This document shows positions 1 to 7,001 of a DNA stretch of 18,079 nucleotides, piece after piece. The stretch's first letter is position 1, and the number at the start of each line of letters is the position of its first letter. This DNA is from G020348385 sp964580235 (GTDB lineage: Bacteria; Acidobacteriota; Aminicenantia; Aminicenantales; Aminicenantaceae), in assembly GCA_964580235.1 (NCBI GenBank), contig CAZOJY010000074.1, positions 1 through 18,079 of the forward strand, read 5' to 3'. Below the pieces are notes generated by a model. That model did no database searches, was not told the origin of the DNA, and saw only the letters and a program-made list of their open reading frames with translations. The position numbers were made by a program, and so were the translations under genes.

Positions 1-51
1 AAAGGAGGATAAAAAAATAAGGAGAAGAGGCAGGGCAAGTAATTTTCTCAT
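1..51 (-). CDS. N-terminus of a secreted protein (partial, runs off the left edge)
   Basis: Seventeen codons are visible, starting at the ATG at 51-49. They read MRKLLALPLLLIFLSSF: a short basic N-terminus followed by an unbroken hydrophobic stretch, which is what a Sec signal peptide or lipoprotein leader looks like. A very good Shine-Dalgarno sequence (AGGAGG, 62-67 on the opposite strand) sits about eight to ten bases upstream, which makes this a real translation start. It is in the same direction as selD, whose stop is about 90 bases upstream, so it could be co-transcribed with selA-selD. The mature protein lies outside the window, so no function can be assigned. Confidence 0.72.
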   Translation of the reverse strand, partial: MRKLLALPLLLIFLSSF

Positions 52-140
52 AATGCTTACCTCCTCATAATGCCTGTAAGAATTCATTTTTTCTAATATA
101 GAGGTTATGTGCCTGATTGTCAAATAAAAAGGGGACGGTT

Positions 141-1331
141 CTATTTTTTCAATACAATCTTTCCGTCAGATTTAGCAAAAATCCTTCCGATGACAGCCGC
201 CGATTTTATTCTTTTTTCTTTGAGTCTGTCGACAAACTCTTCCCCTCGATCACTCCGGACCGCAATCAGAAATCCTCCGGAGGTCTGGGGATCGTACAGG
301 GCAATCTCTACATCTCTGCTCACGCCCTCTGCAACTTCCACATACTGCGCTGCATATTCCCTGTTCCTCTCGATAGCACCAGAAATCAATTCTTCCCGCA
401 CATAAGCCAGAACATCCTCAAAGAAGGGGACCTGGTCCACATGGATTTCCGCTGTGACACCACTCTGGGCGACCATTTCGCTGAGATGCCCTATCAGGCC
501 AAAGCCTGTGACATCCGTTGCTGTGGTTACGCCAGCTTCCACCATGCATTCCGCTGCCACTTTGTTGAGCTCCGCCATAGATCGCCCTATGGCCGCCATG
601 GCTTTCTTGGATGCCCGGTTCAGCTGACTGGCAAAACTGATGACACCGGTTCCTATGGGCTTTGTCAGGATCAAAACGTCTCCAGGTTGGGCCTTGTCGT
701 TGGTGATGATTTTTTTCGGATCGACCACACCTGTTACGGCAAATCCAAATTTGATCTCGGCGTCTTTTACGCTGTGGCCGCCGATCACCTCGACGCCGGC
801 CTCCTTCATTTTGTCGATGCCGCCCCGCAGCATCCGGTTCATTACTTTGTGACTCATGGTTTCGATCGGAAAGCCGACGATTGATAATGCGGTAAGCGGC
901 GTGCCGCCCATGGCATAGATATCGCTGAGAGAATTGGATGCGGCTATCTGCCCAAAAATATAAGGATCATCCACATTGGGAGTGAACACATCGACCGACT
1001 GTACCAGAGCCATCTCCTCAGTCAGCTTGAATACTCCGGCATCATCGCAGGTATCAGCGCTGACCAGAACCCGAGGATCCGAGATTTCCGGAAGACCGGC
1101 CAGAACGATCTTCAAATCTGTTTGATTGATCTTAGAGGCACAGCCGGCATTCTCCACAAACTGGGTTAAAGACACTGACTCGGAGATCTCTTCCAGGCGC
1201 TCCCCTGCGCACAAGCAAACATTTTTTTCCCTGAAGACATCGCAGGGGCAGGGCTGTTTGGGATTGCAGATGCAGTGCCCGAGTTTGATCGAACGCTGCA
1301 TAATTTGTCTTCTCTTTTCTTTATCGACCAT
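141..1331 (-). CDS. selD: Selenide, water dikinase (selenophosphate synthetase) with a Cys-rich N-terminal extension
   Basis: SelD makes selenophosphate from selenide and ATP in the cytoplasm. It is the selenium donor for Sec-tRNA and for selenouridine. The 396-residue protein carries the SelD glycine-rich and ATP-binding features: VSADTCDD, GGHSVKDAEIKFG, TDVTGFGLIGH and DPQTSGG. The catalytic region reads AGCASK, with Cys64 and Lys67 matching E. coli Cys17 and Lys20. The second E. coli cysteine (Cys19) is Ser here, and Cys64 is encoded by TGT, so this SelD is not itself a selenoprotein. Unusually, about 45 residues precede the normal SelD start. They hold three CxC pairs (20/22, 28/30, 39/41), suggestive of a small metal- or selenium-binding module. 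The ATG chosen lies six bases after the selA stop; Met11 is an alternative start that would still keep all the cysteines. Confidence 0.97.
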   Translation of the reverse strand: MVDKEKRRQIMQRSIKLGHCICNPKQPCPCDVFREKNVCLCAGERLEEISESVSLTQFVENAGCASKINQTDLKIVLAGLPEISDPRVLVSADTCDDAGVFKLTEEMALVQSVDVFTPNVDDPYIFGQIAASNSLSDIYAMGGTPLTALSIVGFPIETMSHKVMNRMLRGGIDKMKEAGVEVIGGHSVKDAEIKFGFAVTGVVDPKKIITNDKAQPGDVLILTKPIGTGVISFASQLNRASKKAMAAIGRSMAELNKVAAECMVEAGVTTATDVTGFGLIGHLSEMVAQSGVTAEIHVDQVPFFEDVLAYVREELISGAIERNREYAAQYVEVAEGVSRDVEIALYDPQTSGGFLIAVRSDRGEEFVDRLKEKRIKSAAVIGRIFAKSDGKIVLKK

Positions 1332-1337
1332 GGCAAA

Positions 1338-2747
1338 TCAACCTGTCCTTAAAGCCTCAAACAGGGCGTCCACAACAACCTTATCTTCATCCTCCTGGAT
1401 CGTCCGGAAATCCAAGAGCACGGCCTCATTCTGGACCCTGGGAAAAATGGCAGGTTTATAATGGCGGAGCGACCGGGCCAGGTTCTCGGCTGACAGCGCT
1501 TTTGGCCTCACTGCCAGAAGTTTTGTGGGGATGGTTTGCACTGGAACCGAACCGCTCCCAACCTGGGATCCTCCTTCCTGGATGGAAAATTTTGCCCCTC
1601 CCAGGATTTTTTTCTGGAGGGCTCTGAGTACTTTATTTGCACGGGTTTCGACATCCTCCAGGGTGAGTGAAAACATCCTGTAAATAGGATGTCTCTCCCT
1701 TAATTTTTCCGGAGACCGGAAAAGCCTGAGTGTCGCTTCCATCCCGGCGATCGTCATCTTCCCGATGCGGAACGCACGGGCCAGAGGATTTTTCCTGATT
1801 CTCTTTATAAGATCTTCCTTCCCGACTATGACCCCCGCCTGGGGGCCTCCGATGAGTTTATCGCCGCTAAAGCAGGCAACAGCCGCTCCGGCCTTTAAAC
1901 TGTTCTGAACCATTGGCTCACTCTCTAAACCAAACTGCACAAGATCCAGAAGAGCACCGCTTCCTAAATCATCTATCAGAGGGAGGTTGTGCTCTTTGGC
2001 CAGTGGGGCCAACTCTTCAATGCCGGGCTCTCCGGAAAATCCCATGATGCGGTAGTTGCTGTGATGCACTCGCATGATCGCGCCGGTTTGCTCCCATATT
2101 ACGGCCGCATAATCCCGCAGATGAGTCCTGTTTGTTGTGCCGACTTCCCTGAGTATGGCGCCGCTCGCCGCCATGACATCGGGTATGCGGAAAGCTCCGC
2201 CTATCTCGACCAACTGGCCCCGGGAGACAATGACTTCTTTCCCCTCAGCCAGCGTATTCAGGATAAGCATGGTGGCGGCCGCATTGTTGTTGACTACAGT
2301 AGCCGCCTCAGCCCCTGTTAATTCACAGATGAGCTTATCGAGATGGACATCCCTGTGGCTCCGCCGTCCGGTTTCAACATCTATGGCCAGGGTGCAGTAT
2401 CCTGCAATGACCTCATTGATGGCCTCCTGCGCCTTCTTGGGAAGCACAGCCCGTCCCAATCCTGTATGGAGGATGACACCAGACGCATTCACCGCTTTTA
2501 CCAGCGAGGGTGAAAATGCCCGCCGAAGTTGAATTTCTATCTCTTCCAGGATTTTTTCTTGAGACAGTTTATCTTCAGCAGGAAAGCCACTCATCTGGTC
2601 CAAAATAGCCGATCGAAATTCCTCCAGAACCCTGCGGGCAGCATTAACGACCATCTCTCTCCCATACTTTTCGAACAAACTGCCTGATTCTTCTTTTTTC
2701 AGCAGGCTGTCCACAGAAGGAAGTTGTCGAAGAGATTTTTTCGTCAT
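1338..2747 (-). CDS. selA: L-seryl-tRNA(Sec) selenium transferase
   Basis: SelA is a PLP enzyme that converts Ser-tRNA(Sec) to Sec-tRNA(Sec) using selenophosphate. At 469 residues it is close to the usual family length. The N-terminal region that binds tRNA in the family (RQLPSVDSLL at about 7-16) is present. So are the core motifs NASGVILHTGLGRA (87-100), VETGRRSHRD (124-133), EVGTTNRTHL (201-210) and the PLP lysine in FSGDKLIGGPQAG (Lys297). The C-terminus is complete. It lies directly upstream of selD with six bases between stop and start, so the two form an operon. An AGGT ribosome-binding element is eight bases from the ATG, and a weak promoter is listed separately. Together with SelD this shows that the organism makes selenoproteins, which is key context for the TGA-containing gene upstream. 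Confidence 0.98.
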   Translation of the reverse strand: MTKKSLRQLPSVDSLLKKEESGSLFEKYGREMVVNAARRVLEEFRSAILDQMSGFPAEDKLSQEKILEEIEIQLRRAFSPSLVKAVNASGVILHTGLGRAVLPKKAQEAINEVIAGYCTLAIDVETGRRSHRDVHLDKLICELTGAEAATVVNNNAAATMLILNTLAEGKEVIVSRGQLVEIGGAFRIPDVMAASGAILREVGTTNRTHLRDYAAVIWEQTGAIMRVHHSNYRIMGFSGEPGIEELAPLAKEHNLPLIDDLGSGALLDLVQFGLESEPMVQNSLKAGAAVACFSGDKLIGGPQAGVIVGKEDLIKRIRKNPLARAFRIGKMTIAGMEATLRLFRSPEKLRERHPIYRMFSLTLEDVETRANKVLRALQKKILGGAKFSIQEGGSQVGSGSVPVQTIPTKLLAVRPKALSAENLARSLRHYKPAIFPRVQNEAVLLDFRTIQEDEDKVVVDALFEALRTG

Positions 2748-2783
2748 TTTATTACCTGCACTTAAGCTAATCGTGGTCTTAAT

Positions 2784-2813
2784 AATTTAGCATTTTTATT
2801 CCCGATTCATCAA
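2784..2813 (-). promoter_or_regulatory. Possible sigma-70-type promoter of selA-selD
   Basis: On the minus strand TTGATG (2808-2813) and TAAATT (2784-2789) are separated by 18 bases, about 35-40 bases before the selA start. The match to consensus is only partial (four of six in each box), so this is a candidate only. Confidence 0.28.
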
Positions 2814-3028
2814 GCAGAGAAATCCTCAGGCATTTCTCTTTCCGTGATAAATCTGGCTTTTGGGGATGGTTGAAGCGATATTGAAGATTTAGCCATGACC
2901 ATCCGTCCTTCGATGGTATCTGACCCAGTCAGACGGTTCGGCTGTATTGAGCACGACTTGACAATTGGATCCAAGCACCTGCCAAACATCGGAAAAAAAG
3001 CTGAAGTTGCCGAGATAAAGAGTGGGAA

Positions 3029-3090
3029 TGCGCAGTTCCGAGCCGCCGAGAAGGATGTTGAGGGAATGGCGTTAAAAATCTTCACTTGAG
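3029..3090 (+). repeat. 62-bp diverged repeat, copy A (inverted relative to copy B at 17997-18058)
   Basis: Read on the plus strand, this segment aligns without gaps to the minus strand of 17997-18058. I count 53 of 62 identical positions. The shared core includes TGCGCAGTTC, GAGCCGCCGAGAAGG and GAGGGAATGGCGT. Copy A has lost the second arm of the CCGCC/GGCGG hairpin that copy B retains. Similarity fades on both sides. The identity of the element is unknown to me; a decayed insertion-sequence or other dispersed repeat is the likeliest reading. Confidence 0.6.
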
Positions 3091-3103
3091 CAAAATCATC
3101 CCT

Positions 3104-3124
3104 AAAAGCCGATAGGAAGCTTTT
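3104..3124 (-). terminator. Weak terminator-like hairpin after the selenoprotein gene
   Basis: An inverted repeat, AAAAGC (3104-3109) and GCTTTT (3119-3124), starts about 15 bases past the TAA stop at 3139-3141. The T-run is part of the stem and the stem is short, so termination activity is uncertain. Confidence 0.28.
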
Positions 3125-3138
3125 TGATTCAGCGGGTT

Positions 3139-4692
3139 TTAATCCGGCAGCTTTGTAGCGATGCGGAACGTTCCACCAAACCGGCGGCACCAACCCTCAT
3201 CGTGGTTGCAGATCCAGACATCGGGCGCTACCTCAACCACGAATTCCTTGGCTCCCGATTCCTTCTTCCACCAGAAAGCCAAGATGCGAGAATCGGTGTC
3301 ATCCTCTCCTTCACGGTCTCCGGCCCGCACGGAATTCTTCTCCAGCTCAACTCCCGAAATAGGCTTCAGGCCTATCTGAGGCGGAGAAGCCAGATTGTTC
3401 CACACGTATCCAGATTTGTCGTCAACCTTCAAGGTGAGATAGATCATACCCTGCCCGGGATGAGCCGGTTCCTCATAGATGGATGCCTGGGCAGTGTAGG
3501 GAAGGGACTCTGTGGAGGTCTGGGTACAAACCAGGGCATGGAGTTCTTCTTTTGCGGGAAGTTTATCAGGCAAAATTTCGTCCATGCTTTTTTCGAGCGT
3601 CGGAATTGAACCGAAGACACGGAATGTGCGGGTCCACTCCTTCGGTGTCCCAGCATCTCCCTGTGCCAATTTAGCCTTAACAGTCGCTGTAAACTGCAGG
3701 TTCTCAGCCCCTTCATTTTGCGCCCACATCACTCCAACCGTATGAGGATAGACATCCTGTCCAGACCGTCTCTTTCCTGCCACAATCTTATCCTTCTGCA
3801 GTTCGATGCCTTGGGCCCCTTCAAAAAGGATCTCCGTCGGCACAGAATTGTCAAAAAAGGCTTTCCTGTTCTCATCAGGAGTGATTGTCAGATACATACG
3901 GCTCAGTCCGGTGGGCGTCACTTTGGGCGGAAGGGTTCCCGCTTTGAGAAGAACAGGGGCTTCTTTGCCGGAAACGTCTTTGATTTTCAGCGGAGACAAA
4001 GCCATCCATGGAACATTAGTTGCCGGAACCTCATCGCTGCCGGCAACAGAAACAGCCATTCGCGGTTGATTGGAAAGTTCCTTCCATTTCTCGTCAGAAA
4101 TGCCGGACGGCCCCAGCCTTTCTTCCAGCAGTTGCTTTAGTTCCTCAGGTGTTGCCCAATCCCATGAGGCAAGAAGGATGCCATCCTTATCAATGACAAA
4201 CTCCATATTTGGCATCCCGCCGAATGTCTTCTGCAGGGTGTTATCCATGTTGTCGATGATCCAGGGATCATCGAGCTGCAATTCCGCACTGGCCAGACGG
4301 GTGTATTCCTGGCGCATTTCAAGACTGTCGGGCTGGGTGAAACCATAAAATCCGGGGTGAGGTTCGCGGCTTAAAACATTATAAAATGAAACGCCGCGGG
4401 GACCGAAAGCTTTGCTTAGAGCCTCCTCACGGGAGGTCACGCGTCGCCAGGGCGGTCACGTGCAACCTCCCCACTGGATGACAAGAAGGGTGTCTTTGTA
4501 CAGGTTGCTGAGAGGGATCCTGTTCAGGTTTTTGTCGTAGATCATGATGTCGGGAACTTTCTTGCCGATCTTCGGGGATCGTTCTTCCCAAGGAACGCGC
4601 TGTCTGCGCTGAAGTTTGCCTTCGAGAAAGGAACCGATCAGCAGAAGCAGAAACAGCGCAGAAAAAACGATGGAAATCTGTCCTTTTTTCAT
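3139..4692 (-). CDS. Deiodinase-like selenoprotein with in-frame TGA (Sec79) and duplicated C-terminal domain
   Basis: Two abutting minus-strand open frames, 4692-4456 and 4455-3139, are in the same frame and separated only by TGA at 4456-4458. Read through, they give 517 residues. Residues 8-22 form a hydrophobic anchor or signal. Residues 42-194 look like a thioredoxin-fold redox domain with the active site WGGC77-T-U79-PPWRR, as in the iodothyronine deiodinase family (GSCTUPP). After Sec the family pattern continues: a strand (VSFYNVLSREPH, 101-112), then WIIDNMDN (144-151), then a MPNMEFVIDKDGILL strand pair (160-174) and TPEELKQLLEERL (181-193). Residues 265-361 and 415-512 look like two copies of one beta-rich domain, unrecognised; the second contains C495-NHDEGW-C502. 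The ATG has an AGGA ribosome-binding site. Likely extracytoplasmic selenol/thiol redox activity; substrate unknown and hormone deiodination not implied. The alternative, a nonsense-mutated Cys gene, is less likely given the neighbouring selA and selD. Confidence 0.87.
4422..4455 (-). promoter_or_regulatory. Putative bacterial SECIS element directing Sec insertion at the TGA 4456-4458
   Basis: In the mRNA the bases at +20 to +34 after UGA form CCUCC-CGUGA-GGAGG: five consecutive base pairs (four of them G-C) closing a five-base loop. The loop begins about 24 bases after the UGA and has G as its second base. Known bacterial SECIS elements have a short apical loop with a G among its first two bases at about this distance, so the fit is good. 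No longer uninterrupted lower stem is obvious by eye; a three-pair CGC/GCG mini-stem lies closer to the UGA. Confidence 0.6.
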
Positions 4693-4724
4693 TTTCTCTT
4701 TCCTACTTGGTCTATTACATCGGC

Positions 4725-4753
4725 ATTATAAAAAAGAAACGAATCAAAAACAA
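4725..4753 (-). promoter_or_regulatory. Sigma-70-type promoter of the selenoprotein gene
   Basis: On the minus strand TTGTTT (4748-4753) and a perfect TATAAT (4725-4730) are separated by exactly 17 bases. The start codon is about 32 bases after the -10 box. The promoter sits in the 63-bp gap right after the flavoprotein stop, so the selenoprotein gene can be expressed independently of it. Confidence 0.6.
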
Positions 4754-4755
4754 GG

Positions 4756-6786
4756 TTATCTTAGGATATTTTCGCTCAGCTCAGCATCTTCCTTTATCGA
4801 GCAGAGCGCATGGTTCCATACGACATCATGGATAAAGGCAGGGAAGAATCGATGGAGAAGCCACCAGAATATCTTCCTGAAGGCTCCCCTGCCCCTTTTA
4901 TAATCGAAGGCCGTGTAAATGACAAGGCGATTATTTCCATCCTCGGTCGGTTTGATCTCGAATATGAGCTTTCCTCTGTCTACAAATTTCTCGCTTACCT
5001 CATAATAGAGGACTTCATCCGGCACCATCTGATCGAGCTTCATGTCCACCGAAATTGGCAAAAATTTTATCTTGTAGCGGATGATGGAGTTTATCTGGTT
5101 GGGCAGTCCGCTTTTTCGCATGATCTTCACAAAACGGAGCCTCATATATTTTCTTCTGTCATCTCCGAATTTCCCGAATTCATCGAAAATTTTTTTCTTC
5201 GATGCTTTCACCTTAATCGCATACATGCGTTCAAAATCAGGAGCTTCATCCAGGGTAATTCTCAGGGTGGAAGCGAGCGATCCCTTTATGTAGTCTCTTT
5301 TTTCCTTCAAGACGACAGTGGGATACCTCCCGTACTCTCCCCATTTCAAACCGAAAAGAAATTCGGTGAAAATATTTCGCACTGTCACAAGCAGGCCGCC
5401 AACCAGGACCGAGAACAGAGCCCGGACATTGAACATATCTCCCAAAATTTCCCTGTAATCTGCATGACCGCTGGCAATTTTCCACAGAACCTGTCCTAAG
5501 GGCCGTTTATTTTTATCCTTTATCTTCAGTTCCGTTGCGAATGTCTGATAAAGAATTCTGCTCAGGAATGGCGTGCTGAACGTGAGCCGAATCAGCCGAA
5601 ATACTATCTTGCCAAACCGGTTATCATTGGACAGCCACCTGACGGTTTTTCCATATTCTTTGGTCAGGATTTTTTTATTTATGCCCTTCTCCATAAGAAT
5701 GTGCGCAAGCTGGGACGCTGTTAAATAAGCAGAATACAATCCGTCTTTGTATAAGCGAGATCCAACGGCATCGCCGATGAGGGCCAGCTTTTCAGCATAG
5801 GGATTTTTGGCCACACTGACCGTCATTCTCGGCGAACATACACAGGCCACCGGATAATTTGAGATATCCGGAAGAATTCTCTCTAATTGAGGCAGTCTGA
5901 CAATTTTTTTTATCGTTTTCAGGGCTTCCTTAGGGAGAGCCGCTCTGTCGACGAATCCTCCGATCGCTGAGACCGTGAGGTAATCTCCTTTGGGAACTAG
6001 CGCGATATGCTCCAAAGGCAATTCCTTTGACCCATATTCGATAAAATATACTTCGTTTTTCAGGTATTTATCGAGGGCTTCACGGGAGATTCTCAGTTCG
6101 AAAACAAGGGTTTTTCTCAACCTTGCCGGAACAAAATCTGGGTTTAATCTTTGTATCGAGTGGATGAGTGGGTTTTCTCCATAGCCCTTATTAATCCGGG
6201 TGTTGACTCCAATAGCAACGGCAACAAAAGAGGCCGGCATGGTGATTACTTCTTCTGATTTCAATTTGGTTCTCAATCCTGGAACGGAGGAATTCTGGCA
6301 GGTTATCTCCAGAACTTCTCCTTGGACAAGTCTCGCACCTTCCTCCACCGCTTTCCCGAGGAGGAAGGCATCCAGTCCTCGCTGTCTGTCTCTGAGCTTG
6401 GATGGCAATGATCCGCGGAATACAGAAAACATTTTCATATGATTCGGAACCTTGAGAGGGATATTTTTCCACATGCCATGGATCCATATCCTGTTAATCT
6501 CTCCCCGGACAGTTTCAGGAGGCACATGGATTCCATCCTGTTCCATTATGGTGCTCAGCCTTGGCGAAATACCTCCAGCTCCGAAGTTGCATCCCTTGCT
6601 CCACCAGTAATTCTCGGCGACTTTCCATGCGTTCTTTTTTTCAACGATAACAACATCGATCTCCCGGTTTAAACGGCGAGCCTCTCTTAGAAGGCCAATG
6701 GCAAAAAAAGACCCAGCCGGTCCTCCGCCAACGACAGCAAATCTCTCTCTGTCCTTTTTCAATTCAGCTAAATCTTTGATCGCCAT
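4756..6786 (-). CDS. FAD-dependent oxidoreductase (geranylgeranyl reductase/FixC-like) fused to an SRPBCC-like domain
   Basis: This 676-residue flavoprotein opens with a Rossmann FAD-binding motif, VVGGGPAG (18-25), followed by an acidic end of strand 2 (IVEK, 47-50). The second FAD motif is LIGDAVG (336-342). A Cys-containing CNFGAGG stretch (66-72) follows the first domain. This layout fits the geranylgeranyl-reductase/FixC-like group, which reduces or oxidises isoprenoid or quinone-like substrates; the exact substrate cannot be told. Residues 455-470 are hydrophobic and may touch the membrane. Residues 520-665 change character and look like an SRPBCC/START-type lipid-binding fold (inferred from pattern and length, not from a signature motif). 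There is no strong ribosome-binding site at the ATG. A TGA lies a few codons upstream in frame, so the start cannot move far. The selenoprotein gene follows 63 bases downstream on the same strand but has its own promoter. Confidence 0.85.
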   Translation of the reverse strand: MAIKDLAELKKDRERFAVVGGGPAGSFFAIGLLREARRLNREIDVVIVEKKNAWKVAENYWWSKGCNFGAGGISPRLSTIMEQDGIHVPPETVRGEINRIWIHGMWKNIPLKVPNHMKMFSVFRGSLPSKLRDRQRGLDAFLLGKAVEEGARLVQGEVLEITCQNSSVPGLRTKLKSEEVITMPASFVAVAIGVNTRINKGYGENPLIHSIQRLNPDFVPARLRKTLVFELRISREALDKYLKNEVYFIEYGSKELPLEHIALVPKGDYLTVSAIGGFVDRAALPKEALKTIKKIVRLPQLERILPDISNYPVACVCSPRMTVSVAKNPYAEKLALIGDAVGSRLYKDGLYSAYLTASQLAHILMEKGINKKILTKEYGKTVRWLSNDNRFGKIVFRLIRLTFSTPFLSRILYQTFATELKIKDKNKRPLGQVLWKIASGHADYREILGDMFNVRALFSVLVGGLLVTVRNIFTEFLFGLKWGEYGRYPTVVLKEKRDYIKGSLASTLRITLDEAPDFERMYAIKVKASKKKIFDEFGKFGDDRRKYMRLRFVKIMRKSGLPNQINSIIRYKIKFLPISVDMKLDQMVPDEVLYYEVSEKFVDRGKLIFEIKPTEDGNNRLVIYTAFDYKRGRGAFRKIFWWLLHRFFPAFIHDVVWNHALCSIKEDAELSENILR

Positions 6787-6856
6787 TTGAAATTCTTCAG
6801 GCCTTTTTATCGGAACGCATCATACCTCAGTTCTTTGGGATATCAAACTCATGCCT

Positions 6857-6885
6857 ATTATTCGTGCATATCTCCAAGAATTCAA
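6857..6885 (-). promoter_or_regulatory. Candidate promoter of the flavoprotein gene
   Basis: On the minus strand TTGAAT (6880-6885) and AATAAT (6857-6862) are 17 bases apart and about 70 bases before the flavoprotein ATG. Consensus matches are four and five of six. The surrounding DNA is AT-rich, so chance matches are common. Confidence 0.35.
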
Positions 6886-6976
6886 TAGCTGAGATTTTAT
6901 TAATTGTTTCCGGAACGACTTGTTAGCCCAATTTTTGAATCCGCGTCAATATCTCCTTGATAAAAATCTCTATCCA

Positions 6977-7001
6977 AAGAATTAATAAATCCTTAATTCT
7001 T
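6977..7001. repeat. Perfect 9-bp inverted repeat upstream of the flavoprotein gene
   Basis: AAGAATTAA (6977-6985) and TTAATTCTT (6993-7001) are perfect inverted arms around a seven-base centre. The position, about 190 bases upstream of the flavoprotein start and 90 bases beyond its candidate promoter, would suit an operator or a weak hairpin. No regulator gene is adjacent. Confidence 0.45.

Larger units (their letters stand above)
2748..3138. other. Intergenic region between selA and the selenoprotein gene; no convincing gene
   Basis: This gap of about 390 bp contains a short open frame on each strand (minus 2810-3193 and plus 2895-3089). Neither has a recognisable domain or a good ribosome-binding site, and the minus one overlaps the end of the selenoprotein gene. 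It holds the candidate selA promoter, a small hairpin just downstream of the selenoprotein stop, and one copy of a 62-bp repeat whose inverted partner is at the right end of the window. The plus-strand reading around 2895-3089 continues past a TGA in a protein-like way, so this may be the decayed remnant of a mobile or coding element. Confidence 0.5.

Noticed and set aside
117..884. Long plus-strand open frame opposite selD
   Set aside because: It is the antisense shadow of selD, has no recognisable protein pattern and lies wholly within a certain gene.
2810..3193. Minus-strand open frame of 127 codons and a plus-strand frame at 2895-3089
   Set aside because: Neither has a ribosome-binding site or a recognisable domain. 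One overlaps the selenoprotein end in another frame. Treated as decayed or non-coding DNA.
4438..4440. GTG at 4440-4438 as the start of an independent 433-residue protein
   Set aside because: There is no ribosome-binding site, the upstream 84 codons are in frame across TGA, and the deiodinase-like fold would be cut in its middle.
4456..4458. TGA as a simple nonsense mutation in a Cys-type gene
   Set aside because: It falls exactly at the family Sec position, the downstream 438 codons are intact, a SECIS-like hairpin follows, and selA and selD are adjacent. It remains the main alternative.
4810..5499. Plus-strand frame of 229 codons opposite the flavoprotein
   Set aside because: It is an antisense shadow of a gene with clear FAD motifs.
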